Origin: an uncultured Erysipelotrichaceae bacterium
GTDB taxonomy: Bacteria; Bacillota_I; Bacilli_A; Erysipelotrichales; Erysipelotrichaceae
Assembly (NCBI GenBank): GCA_902803275.1
Contig: CADCPE010000017.1
Location: 1-6,511 of the forward strand
Direction: 5' to 3'
Length of the DNA: 6,511 nucleotides
The position numbers and the translations under genes were made by a program. The first letter of the stretch is position 1; every line of letters begins with the position of its first letter. Positions 1-5,218 of this stretch are shown here, piece after piece. The notes below the pieces were generated by a model, which saw only the letters and a program-made list of their open reading frames with translations, was not told the origin of the DNA and ran no database searches.

Positions 1-482
1 AAGATGATGATATCCGGATGCATAGCCAGGATACCGGCGATAGCTACACGCTGTTTCTGTCCGCCGGAAAGATTCTGCGGTTCATGGTCAAGAAAAGCGC
101 TGAGACCAACTTTATCGGCATACTCCTCAATGATGCCTTCCATATCCTGAGATCTGACACGCTTGTTCTCAAGGCCGAAAGCGATATCATCCTTCACTGT
201 CGAACCGATAAACTGATTGTCCGGATTCTGGAAAACGATGCCCAGTTCTTCGCGGATCTTGAAGAGATTTTCTTCACAGACTTTAAGACCGTTAATGATG
301 ATCTCGCCTTCCTTGATCGGCAAAAGTCCGGCAATCAGCTTGGCCAGTGTTGATTTTCCGGAACCGTTGTGGCCGATGATTGTCGTATAGGAACCTTTTT
401 CAATGTTTAAAGAAACGCCGTCAACGGCTTTATTTTTCTCGTTATAGGAAAAGCTAAGATCCTTAATCTCTATCAGACTCAT
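1..482 (-). CDS. ecfA1: Energy-coupling factor transporter ATPase EcfA1 (N-terminal 160 residues; cut by window edge)
   Basis: ATP-binding subunit of an ECF-type vitamin/micronutrient importer. It pairs with EcfA2 on the cytoplasmic face of the EcfT membrane subunit, and exchangeable S components set the substrate. Visible: Walker A GHNGSGKST (residues 37-45), Q-loop VFQNPDNQF (83-91) with the typical EcfA1 continuation into DDIAFGLEN (98-106), and ABC signature LSGGQKQR (138-145). The hydrophobic start of Walker B (PDIII) is the last thing before the window ends, so the catalytic Glu and H-loop are off-window. The ATG at 482 starts the family-typical MSLIEIKDLSFSY; there is no well-placed Shine-Dalgarno, only AAGG three bases before the ATG. 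It follows the DUF1893 gene on the same strand but is separated from it by a terminator hairpin. EcfA2, EcfT and truA often follow in Bacillota, but none can be seen here. The EcfA1 assignment over EcfA2 rests on recalled family resemblance. Confidence 0.9.
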   Translation of the reverse strand, partial: MSLIEIKDLSFSYNEKNKAVDGVSLNIEKGSYTTIIGHNGSGKSTLAKLIAGLLPIKEGEIIINGLKVCEENLFKIREELGIVFQNPDNQFIGSTVKDDIAFGLENKRVRSQDMEGIIEEYADKVGLSAFLDHEPQNLSGGQKQRVAIAGILAMHPDIII

Positions 483-492
483 ATACCTTATG

Positions 493-498
493 ATTATA
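493..498 (-). promoter_or_regulatory. Putative -10 box of ecfA1
   Basis: On the minus strand an exact TATAAT lies 10 nt before the ecfA1 ATG. The predicted +1 near 486 would leave a leader of about 4 nt. No convincing -35 is found at 16-18 nt spacing, where the upstream terminator hairpin lies. Because that terminator separates ecfA1 from the DUF1893 gene, a promoter in this 30-nt stretch is needed unless read-through suffices. Confidence 0.4.
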
Positions 499-512
499 CA
501 ACAAAGTCAAAG

Positions 513-533
513 AAAAACATTGCTAATGCAATG
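513..533 (-). terminator. Compact intrinsic terminator overlapping the end of the DUF1893 gene
   Basis: Read on the minus strand, CATTGC-ATTA-GCAATG forms a perfect 6-bp stem with a 4-nt loop, followed directly by TTTTT. The last codons of the DUF1893 gene (Ala-Leu-His-stop) lie within the hairpin. The TAG stop begins in the loop and finishes on the first base of the descending arm. The stem is short with moderate GC, so efficiency is uncertain, but the U-tract is in the right place. Confidence 0.65.
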
Positions 534-918
534 CTATCTTGCGATTTAATGCTTCGTATGCTTCCTTTAAATCATCTATGTCCTTGACAGTCAATTCCAT
601 CGGACACATACCGTCACCTCTGCGGTTGAAGATATAATCAACGAGTTCACCATATTCATAGGCAACACCGTATTTATCAAAGATCTCTTTTCCGGCTTGC
701 GATAAAACAGCAGCATACACTTCTTTAACTCCCGATAGGCTTAACAGCATCGCACTGGCCTTGCCGATGATCTTGTCGGCAACACTGAGTCCTCTAAAAT
801 AGTACAGATCCTCGTTGAGCCTGTCGATCACCGGTCTGATACCCGTTTCAAACGACACGTAACCGTTGGAAGCAACGATCGAGCAGTTCTTTTCACTCAG
901 AATATCTTTTAAGTTCAT
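523..918 (-). CDS. DUF1893 domain protein (deaminase-like fold family), 131 aa
   Basis: Conserved protein of unknown function. The match to DUF1893 rests on the core VADKIIGKASAML (residues 46-58), then VKEVYAAVLSQAG (64-76), and the hallmark near the C terminus NRRGDGMCPME (98-108). As I recall, a structure of a Thermotoga family member shows a cytidine-deaminase-like fold, but no enzymatic role is established. No signal peptide or membrane segment is seen, so it is probably cytoplasmic. Length is close to the family norm. The reading frame opens at 933, but that first ATG sits directly against a TATAAT box, so it is unlikely to be transcribed. The ATG at 918 lies exactly 6 nt after the box and starts MNLKDILSE, as the family usually does. 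There is no Shine-Dalgarno at either ATG. It is divergent from fba with 70 bp between, and ends in its own terminator. Confidence 0.85.
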   Translation of the reverse strand: MNLKDILSEKNCSIVASNGYVSFETGIRPVIDRLNEDLYYFRGLSVADKIIGKASAMLLSLSGVKEVYAAVLSQAGKEIFDKYGVAYEYGELVDYIFNRRGDGMCPMELTVKDIDDLKEAYEALNRKIALH

Positions 919-924
919 AAAATA

Positions 925-930
925 ATTATA
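925..930 (-). promoter_or_regulatory. -10 box placing the DUF1893 ATG at predicted +1
   Basis: Minus-strand TATAAT is followed by exactly six bases (TATTTT) and then ATG at 918. In a standard sigma-A promoter the -10 hexamer covers -12 to -7, so the A of the ATG would be +1. No good -35 is seen; the position expected at 17 nt is an A-run. It lies inside the 70-bp divergent region shared with the fba promoter. Confidence 0.55.
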
Positions 931-934
931 CATT

Positions 935-963
935 TAAACATAATAGTTTTTTTAGATTATAAT
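935..963 (+). promoter_or_regulatory. Sigma-A-type promoter of fba
   Basis: TAAACA (935-940, 4 of 6 match to TTGACA), 17-nt spacer, then exact TATAAT (958-963). The predicted start is near 970, giving a leader of about 19 nt that contains the AAGGAG ribosome site. The -35 sits within about 10 bp of the oppositely directed DUF1893 -10 box, so the two promoters may compete for polymerase. Confidence 0.65.
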
Positions 964-973
964 ATTGGTAGAT

Positions 974-979
974 AAGGAG
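974..979 (+). promoter_or_regulatory. Ribosome binding site AAGGAG that fixes the fba start
   Basis: AAGGAG ends 9 nt before the ATG at 989. The frame remains open upstream to a TTG at 965, but the Shine-Dalgarno lies inside that extension, so 989 is the start. Confidence 0.85.
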
Positions 980-988
980 AAAATATAT

Positions 989-1954
989 ATGCCATTAGTA
1001 ACATCCAAAGAAATGTTTGAGAAAGCCTATAACGGCGGTTATGCCATTGGTGCTTTCAACGTAAACAATATGGAAATCATTCAGGGTATCACTGAAGCCG
1101 CAAAAGAATGCAACGCTCCGGTCATCCTCCAGGTTTCCAAAGGTGCCAGAGCTTATGCCAACAGAACTTATCTTGTTAAGCTGGTAGAAGCAGCCTGCAT
1201 CGAAACCGGTCTTCCAATCGTTCTGCATTTAGACCATGGTGATTCTTTCGAGACCTGCAAGTCTTGTATCGATGATGGTTTTACTTCCGTAATGATCGAT
1301 GCTTCATCAAAACCATTCGAAGAGAATATCGCTATCACCAAACAGGTCGTTGAATACGCTCACGCTCATGGCGTCGTTGTTGAAGCTGAATTAGGTACCT
1401 TAGCCGGTGTTGAAGATGAAGTTTCTGTTTCTGCAGAAGATTCATCATACACCAGACCTGAAGATGTCGAAGAATTCGTCAGAAGAACAGGCTGTGACTC
1501 ATTAGCTATCGCTATCGGTACTTCTCATGGTGCCTACAAATTCAAACCTGAACAGTGCACCAGAAATGCCGAAGGCATCCTGGTACCACCTCCACTAAGA
1601 TTCGACATCCTTGAAGAAGTTTCCAGAAGACTTCCAGGCTTCCCAATCGTTTTACACGGTTCTTCATCTGTTCCGCAGGAATGGGTCAAGATCATCAATG
1701 AAAACGGCGGCAAGATGCCTGATGCAGTCGGTGTTCCAGAGGAACAGTTAAGACAGGCTTCAAAGATGGCTGTCTGCAAGATCAACATCGACTCAGACCT
1801 CCGTCTGGCTATGACCGGTACGATCCGTCAGTTCTTCAATGAACATCCTGAGAAGTTTGACCCAAGAGAATATCTGAAACCTGCAAGAGAAAACATCAAG
1901 CAGCTTGTCAAGCACAAGATCATCGATGTTCTTGGCTGCGACAACAAAATCTAA
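989..1954 (+). CDS. fba: Class II fructose-1,6-bisphosphate aldolase, 321 aa
   Basis: Zinc-dependent aldolase of glycolysis and gluconeogenesis: fructose-1,6-bisphosphate to and from dihydroxyacetone phosphate plus glyceraldehyde-3-phosphate, in the cytoplasm. Visible: GAFNVNNME near the N terminus (21-29); LHLDHGDS (79-86) with catalytic Asp82 and zinc ligand His83; VEAELGTLAG (131-140); SHGAYKF (179-185) with zinc ligand His180; LHGSSSVP (222-229) with zinc ligand His223; and KINIDSD (264-270), the substrate-contact loop. Residues are numbered from the ATG at 989 and roles are assigned by family knowledge. At 321 aa it is longer than the roughly 285-aa Bacillus FbaA. It resembles the longer branch that also includes protist (Giardia-type) enzymes, sharing GGKMPDAVGVP and HPEKFDP segments. 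A tagatose-bisphosphate aldolase role is less likely. It has its own promoter and AAGGAG site and stands as a single gene. Confidence 0.95.
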   Translation: MPLVTSKEMFEKAYNGGYAIGAFNVNNMEIIQGITEAAKECNAPVILQVSKGARAYANRTYLVKLVEAACIETGLPIVLHLDHGDSFETCKSCIDDGFTSVMIDASSKPFEENIAITKQVVEYAHAHGVVVEAELGTLAGVEDEVSVSAEDSSYTRPEDVEEFVRRTGCDSLAIAIGTSHGAYKFKPEQCTRNAEGILVPPPLRFDILEEVSRRLPGFPIVLHGSSSVPQEWVKIINENGGKMPDAVGVPEEQLRQASKMAVCKINIDSDLRLAMTGTIRQFFNEHPEKFDPREYLKPARENIKQLVKHKIIDVLGCDNKI

Positions 1955-1967
1955 AAAAGATCATCAT

Positions 1968-1995
1968 AAAAGCCAATTCGATCGAATTGGCTTTT
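1968..1995. terminator. Perfect 28-bp palindrome, shared terminator of convergent fba and ispF
   Basis: A 14+14 bp inverted repeat without mismatches: AAAAGCCAATTCGA and its exact reverse complement. It lies 13 bp after the fba stop and 7 bp after the ispF stop. In an RNA the centre would open into a small loop, and the flanking A and T runs give a U-rich arm in both directions. In the fba direction it continues with more T (AGTTTGTTT), so it should work best there. Confidence 0.85.
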
Positions 1996-2002
1996 AGTTT
2001 GT

Positions 2003-2476
2003 TTAAATCTCTTCAATCAGGCACACGCTTTCAGCGATCGCCCCTTCGCCTCTTCCCACAAAACCCAGGCCTTCTCCTCTTGTTGCCTTGACATTGACCT
2101 GCGAGACATCGATATGGAGATGTTCAGCGATGTTTTTGCGCATTTCATCGATATACGGCGCCATCTTCGGTTTTTCAATATTGATCAGTGAATCGATATT
2201 GATGACCTTGTAGCCGTTTTCAGATAGAAGATCATAGGTATGATCAAGAAGGATCAAAGATGAGATGCCTTTATATTTTGGATCGGTATCCGGGAAATGG
2301 GTTCCGATATCCTTTAGACCCATGGCACCGATAAGCGATTCAATGATCGCATGAAGCAATACATCCGCATCGGAATGTCCAAGAAGTCCTTTTTCATAAG
2401 GGATCTTCACTCCCCCGATGATCAGGTTTCTTCCTTCGACCAGCTTATGAATGTCTTTTGACTGTCCTATCCTCAT
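2003..2476 (-). CDS. ispF: 2-C-methyl-D-erythritol 2,4-cyclodiphosphate synthase IspF, 157 aa
   Basis: MEP-pathway enzyme that cyclises CDP-methylerythritol 2-phosphate with loss of CMP, on the way to IPP/DMAPP; a homotrimer with zinc in each active site. Visible: metal ligands Asp8 and His10 (KDIH), LLGHSDADVLLHAI (31-44) with His34, Asp36 and third metal ligand His42, IGTHFPDTDP (57-66), NIEKPKMAPYI (99-109), and GLGFVGRGEG (136-145). Length is typical. Odd: the usual T-T-x-E-K run before LGF reads T132-R-G-E135-G, keeping the first Thr and Glu but changing the second Thr to Arg; the N-terminal G-x-G-x-D reads GQSKD. Translation is probably coupled to the upstream HAD gene: the ATG overlaps its stop as ATGA, and GAGGTG lies 5 nt before. 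IspD, often adjacent or fused, is not in this window. Confidence 0.95.
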   Translation of the reverse strand: MRIGQSKDIHKLVEGRNLIIGGVKIPYEKGLLGHSDADVLLHAIIESLIGAMGLKDIGTHFPDTDPKYKGISSLILLDHTYDLLSENGYKVINIDSLINIEKPKMAPYIDEMRKNIAEHLHIDVSQVNVKATRGEGLGFVGRGEGAIAESVCLIEEI

Positions 2477-3096
2477 ATCTTCACCTCTCTGATATCATCA
2501 ACGACTTCATCGCACTCCTTGATAAGAAGGTCCTTGGCCTGATGGCCCTTGGCGATCAGGATGCATCTGATGCCCATTGCTCTGGCGACATCCAGATCAT
2601 GCAGAGAATCTCCCAGCATAACACATTCTTCCTTGTTTTTATCCTTGGCCCAGTTGACTGCGATATCTTCTTTTGATCCGGCATAGATATCACCAAGCCC
2701 CAGCACTTCATCAAAGTAATGGGCTATCCCTAGTTCATCCAGCTGTTTCTTGAGTTCCACAAGGCTTGAAGCGCTGAGTAGAATGTTTTTGATGCCCTTT
2801 TTCCTGTTTTCTTCAAGCAGTTCTATAACGCCATCATAGATCCTGTATTCCGGTTTGAGCGCACAATACCAGTCGAACCAGTAACGGCCAACTTCCTCAT
2901 AGGAATACTTGTTCCAGTCAAAGCCGACTTTTTCATAGTAGTCTTTTACCGGAAAAGTAAAAATGTGAAGATACTCATCCATGGTCAAAGGCTGCCTGTC
3001 TAACCCGTAATGTTCGATGGTATAGTTCTCCGCTTTTAAAGCGACAGCTACATCATCAAGAACTGTTCCGTTGAAATCAAAAATAACGTATTGCAT
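2473..3096 (-). CDS. HAD-superfamily hydrolase, phosphoglycolate-phosphatase-like, 207 aa
   Basis: Probable cytoplasmic phosphatase of the haloacid dehalogenase superfamily, substrate unknown. Motif I is VIFDFNGTVLDD with nucleophile Asp7; the usual second Asp (DxD) is Asn9. A helical cap (about 17-85) follows. Motif II is at ILLSAS (105-110), Lys142 in GSKEDI is motif III, and VMLGDSLHDLD (159-169) is motif IV with Asp163 and Asp167. Fold and motif order match the PGP/Gph-like group with an alpha-helical C1 cap. The DxN form reads like a real subfamily variant (FDFNGT), since every other motif is intact. No Shine-Dalgarno precedes the ATG at 3096; instead a -10 box lies 6 nt away. It is the first gene of a two-gene unit with ispF, so a role touching isoprenoid or other phosphorylated intermediates is possible but only inferred. 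Confidence 0.88.
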   Translation of the reverse strand: MQYVIFDFNGTVLDDVAVALKAENYTIEHYGLDRQPLTMDEYLHIFTFPVKDYYEKVGFDWNKYSYEEVGRYWFDWYCALKPEYRIYDGVIELLEENRKKGIKNILLSASSLVELKKQLDELGIAHYFDEVLGLGDIYAGSKEDIAVNWAKDKNKEECVMLGDSLHDLDVARAMGIRCILIAKGHQAKDLLIKECDEVVDDIREVKI

Positions 3097-3102
3097 ATAG
3101 AA

Positions 3103-3131
3103 ATTATAATAAAAAAAGAAGCAATTGTCTT
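3103..3131 (-). promoter_or_regulatory. Promoter of HAD-ispF, placing the ATG at predicted +1
   Basis: Minus strand: AAGACA (3126-3131, matches GACA of TTGACA), 17-nt spacer, exact TATAAT (3103-3108), six bases TTCTAT, then ATG at 3096. Predicted +1 coincides with the start codon. The -35 lies in the loop of the upstream rpoE terminator hairpin, and the spacer contains that hairpin's descending arm and U-tract. Confidence 0.7.
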
Positions 3132-3141
3132 ACTTCTTTTT
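3111..3141 (-). terminator. Intrinsic terminator after rpoE
   Basis: Minus strand: AAAAAGAAG, an 11-nt loop, then CTTCTTTTT, a 9-bp stem whose T-run extends to seven T. It begins 10 bp after the rpoE stop. The stem is AT-rich with only two GC pairs, so it is weak by itself. It overlaps the promoter of the next gene. Confidence 0.55.
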
Positions 3142-3151
3142 CATGTGCTTT

Positions 3152-3466
3152 CTAATATTCGTCTTTATCGATAATGATGTCCTGTTCCTCTTCGATCTCC
3201 TCAGGTTCATCTTCATCAAGTTCGATTGCCGAAAGGTCTACATGTGATTCTTCAAACTTTCTGCGCTCGATCAGATCCCATTTGTTTTCCTTAAGGGATA
3301 CGAACCTTGAATCCAGAGTCAGATCTGAATAGAACTGTGCGATCTTGTCGTTTGATACACCGTAAGTCTTAGAGACTTCTTCCCAAAGTTTACCGAAAGG
3401 AATTGCACGCTTTTTCTTCACGATTACATCATACGCGACATCCATCATAGACTTTGCACTCGCCAT
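3152..3466 (-). CDS. rpoE: DNA-directed RNA polymerase delta subunit (RpoE), short form, 104 aa
   Basis: Delta subunit of Bacillota RNA polymerase, which binds core enzyme, promotes polymerase recycling and alters promoter and initiating-NTP sensitivity. Residues 6-66 match the HARE-HTH N-terminal domain: MMDVAYDVIVKKKRAIPF (7-24), then AQFYSDLTLDSRFVSLKENKW (43-63), the most conserved part. From about 72 the protein is an acidic, probably disordered tail (DLSAIELDEDEPEEIEEEQD...). At 104 aa it is much shorter than the roughly 173-aa Bacillus protein, because the tail is cut to about 30 residues. The ATG at 3466 follows a TATAAG by 7 nt; AGGAG is present but 13 nt away, overlapping the upstream stop. 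An alternative start at the Met-Met pair (residues 7-8) would still keep the domain. It is 16 bp downstream of the DUF1934-like gene and probably also co-transcribed with it. Confidence 0.85.
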   Translation of the reverse strand: MASAKSMMDVAYDVIVKKKRAIPFGKLWEEVSKTYGVSNDKIAQFYSDLTLDSRFVSLKENKWDLIERRKFEESHVDLSAIELDEDEPEEIEEEQDIIIDKDEY

Positions 3467-3473
3467 AATACTA

Positions 3474-3502
3474 CTTATACTCCTAATAATATTTTATTTC
3501 GA
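3474..3502 (-). promoter_or_regulatory. Possible internal promoter of rpoE
   Basis: Minus strand: TCGAAA (3497-3502, 4 of 6), 17-nt spacer, TATAAG (3474-3479), then 7 nt to the ATG at 3466. The -35 lies in the end of the DUF1934-like coding region. AGGAG (3480-3484) sits in the spacer immediately upstream of the -10 box and would be absent from a transcript started here. It would therefore serve only the longer two-gene mRNA, and at 13 nt its spacing is poor. Confidence 0.4.
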
Positions 3503-3821
3503 TGATTCTTTCCTCATCCTCTATGAGGTAAATCATAATTAATATATCACTATTTATCTTAAAATCAAGGACTTTTATATCAAATTTAATAATTCCCTCG
3601 GCACTGGTGATTTTAGCGTACTGCTTGTCCAGCAAATGAAGTTCGATCAGGTAATCATTTGTTTGTCTGAACATACAAATGCCCTCATCATAGACACAGA
3701 TTTCGCACTGTACGCCTTCCTTATCAGTGTAGCTGAAACACGATCTGTCGGGTATGTCGTAGACAGCTGTTTCTTCGCAATAATCCTGGTTTGGGATCTT
3801 GAGCGTTACCAGCGCGTTCAT
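3483..3821 (-). CDS. DUF1934 / YwiB-like small beta-rich protein, 112 aa
   Basis: Function unknown. Similarity to the DUF1934 (YwiB) family of calycin-like beta-barrels is inferred from the alternating beta pattern, from CMFRQTNDYLIELHLLDKQ (49-67) followed by AKITSAEGIIKFDIKVLDFKI, and from position: in many Bacillota the ywiB-type gene sits close to argS and rpoE, and here it directly precedes rpoE. There is no signal peptide or membrane helix. Five cysteines (15, 28, 39, 42, 49) in the first half are unusual for a small cytoplasmic protein, but their spacing is not a known metal motif. The ATG at 3821 has no Shine-Dalgarno and lies 8 nt after a -10 box. It is divergent from murD, with 50 bp between. 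The family call is moderate; the gene itself is well supported by context. Confidence 0.6.
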   Translation of the reverse strand: MNALVTLKIPNQDYCEETAVYDIPDRSCFSYTDKEGVQCEICVYDEGICMFRQTNDYLIELHLLDKQYAKITSAEGIIKFDIKVLDFKINSDILIMIYLIEDEERIIEIKYY

Positions 3822-3829
3822 AGACTATA

Positions 3830-3858
3830 TTTATACGTTATTCATTTTAATAAGTCAA
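3830..3858 (-). promoter_or_regulatory. Sigma-A promoter of the DUF1934-rpoE unit
   Basis: Minus strand: TTGACT (3853-3858, 5 of 6), 17-nt spacer, TATAAA (3830-3835, 5 of 6), the best promoter match in the window. The ATG is 8 nt after the -10, so the predicted leader is about 2 nt. Its -35 is one base from the murD -10 box on the other strand, so the two polymerases could not bind together. Confidence 0.75.
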
Positions 3859-3859
3859 A

Positions 3860-3865
3860 TATAAT
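3860..3865 (+). promoter_or_regulatory. -10 box placing the murD ATG at predicted +1
   Basis: Exact TATAAT, six bases (GATAAA), then ATG at 3872. No good -35 match is found at 16-18 nt spacing. There is no Shine-Dalgarno before the ATG, consistent with a leaderless transcript. Confidence 0.55.
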
Positions 3866-3871
3866 GATAAA

Positions 3872-5218
3872 ATGAGTGTTATGGAATATAAGAACAAAAA
3901 GGTCCTGGTCATCGGTCTGGCCAGATCAGGCATGGCTGCAATTAAAGTATTGAAAAAACTCGGTGCCGATATCTATCTGTCAGAAAGAAAAGAATTAAGC
4001 GATGAAGACAGGACATATCTGCAATCAATCGATGTAACAATATATGACCAGGATATGTCCGTTTTTGAAATGGATTACGACCTGGTCATCAAGAATCCAG
4101 GCGTTCCGCCTGTCTCGCCGATCGTCAAAAGACTGAAGCAGAGAAACATCCCGATCATTACCGAGATCGAACTTGCATACGATGTCAGCATGCCGCAGCA
4201 TTATGTGGCGATCACCGGAACCAACGGAAAAACCACTACGACGACGATCGTCTATGAACTTTTAAAAAAAGCATTCAAGGAAAAGGCCCATGTCGGTGGA
4301 AACATCGGCACGCCGCTGTGTGAACTGGTGCTTGAGCACGATCTTATGGAAGAGGAAGGTCATTACATCTCGCTGGAGATATCCAATCATCAGCTTGTCG
4401 ATATCGACAGGTTCCGTCCTGAAATAGCTACGATCATCAATCTGACTCCGGACCATCTGGAAACGATGGGTTCTCTTGACGCCTACTACAAGTCGAAGAC
4501 CGAAATCTATCGCAATATGAAGGATGATGATATCTTCATCTATAACAGTGATGATGAAGTGATGGAAGAATACGCCAAAAAATACCCTGTCAGATGCAGG
4601 ATCGAGACATTCTCCCTTGAAAGACAGGATACCTACGCCTATCTGAAAGACGGCTTTATCTGGGTAAACGATGAAAAGGTCCTTCCTTTAGAAAAGATCC
4701 ATCTGGTAGGCAAGCACAACATCCAGAACGTCATGATCTCGATCATGGCTGCCAAGGCTCTTGATATATCCAATGAAGACATCATTGAAACCATCGATCA
4801 GTTCAAGGGTGTAGAACACCGTATCGAATTTGTCAGAGAACTTAACGGCATTAAATACTATAACGATTCAAAAGGAACGAATACCGATGCGACGATCACT
4901 GCTTTAAAAGCTTTTGATAAGAACGTCATCCTGCTGGTCGGCGGATATGAAAAGGGTCTCGATATGAGCGAAATGCGCAAATACTTAGCCCCGGTCAAGA
5001 AAATCATCGGCTACGGCGTTGCCGGAAAAAGGATAGCTTCAGACCTGGTTTCTGATCCGATCATCGTAACGACCCTCAATGAGGCAGTCGCTGAAGCAAA
5101 CAAGATCGCTGTAAGCGGAGATGTCGTGCTTCTGTCACCGACTACTTCAAGTTTCGACCAGTACAGCGGTTATGAGGAAAGAGGCAGACACTTCAAGGAG
5201 ATTGTCAATTCACTATGA
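3872..5218 (+). CDS. murD: UDP-N-acetylmuramoyl-L-alanine--D-glutamate ligase MurD, 448 aa
   Basis: Cytoplasmic Mur ligase: ATP-dependent addition of D-glutamate to UDP-MurNAc-L-alanine in peptidoglycan precursor synthesis. Domains: N-terminal Rossmann-like UDP-binding region (VLVIGLARSGMAA, 11-23; KNPGVPP, 74-80), central ATPase with P-loop GTNGKTTTTT (116-125), NLTPDHLE (190-197) and the KSKTEIY segment (207-213) that holds the carbamylated Lys in the family, and a C-terminal domain with VEHRIEF (314-320), YYNDSKGTNTDAT (329-341), LLVGGYEKG (354-362) and SPTTSSFDQYSGYEERG (422-438). Length is typical. Differences: SNHQL (171-175) where SSFQL is common, and SPTTSSFD where SPACASFD-like is common. 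The start at 3872 is preferred over Met4 because of the promoter spacing. It overlaps murI by ATGA, coupling D-glutamate use to its supply. Confidence 0.95.
   Translation: MSVMEYKNKKVLVIGLARSGMAAIKVLKKLGADIYLSERKELSDEDRTYLQSIDVTIYDQDMSVFEMDYDLVIKNPGVPPVSPIVKRLKQRNIPIITEIELAYDVSMPQHYVAITGTNGKTTTTTIVYELLKKAFKEKAHVGGNIGTPLCELVLEHDLMEEEGHYISLEISNHQLVDIDRFRPEIATIINLTPDHLETMGSLDAYYKSKTEIYRNMKDDDIFIYNSDDEVMEEYAKKYPVRCRIETFSLERQDTYAYLKDGFIWVNDEKVLPLEKIHLVGKHNIQNVMISIMAAKALDISNEDIIETIDQFKGVEHRIEFVRELNGIKYYNDSKGTNTDATITALKAFDKNVILLVGGYEKGLDMSEMRKYLAPVKKIIGYGVAGKRIASDLVSDPIIVTTLNEAVAEANKIAVSGDVVLLSPTTSSFDQYSGYEERGRHFKEIVNSL

Noticed and set aside
18..353. Open reading frame on the plus strand inside ecfA1
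   Set aside because: It is antisense to a clear ABC ATPase with all expected motifs and its protein shows no recognisable domain or ribosome site.
523..933. DUF1893 gene starting at 933 instead of 918
   Set aside because: The ATG at 933 directly abuts the TATAAT box and would not be transcribed from that promoter; family proteins begin at the second Met.
995..1788. Minus-strand frames (995-1228, 1534-1788) within fba
   Set aside because: They are shadows of a highly conserved enzyme gene, with no ribosome site and no family resemblance.
965..1954. fba starting at the TTG at 965
   Set aside because: The AAGGAG site lies inside that extension and points to the ATG at 989; related aldolases begin MPLV or similar.
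1968..1995. Perfect palindrome as a regulator operator or recombination site
   Set aside because: It lies between two convergent stop codons with A and T runs on its flanks, so a shared terminator explains it without anything extra.
2458..2676. Plus-strand frame across the ispF-HAD junction
   Set aside because: It is antisense to two well-supported genes, without a Shine-Dalgarno or recognisable protein.
3636..3875. Plus-strand frame opposite the DUF1934-like gene, ending at the murD start
   Set aside because: It covers the divergent promoter region and has no ribosome site; the opposite strand has a strong promoter and a gene typical of the rpoE neighbourhood.
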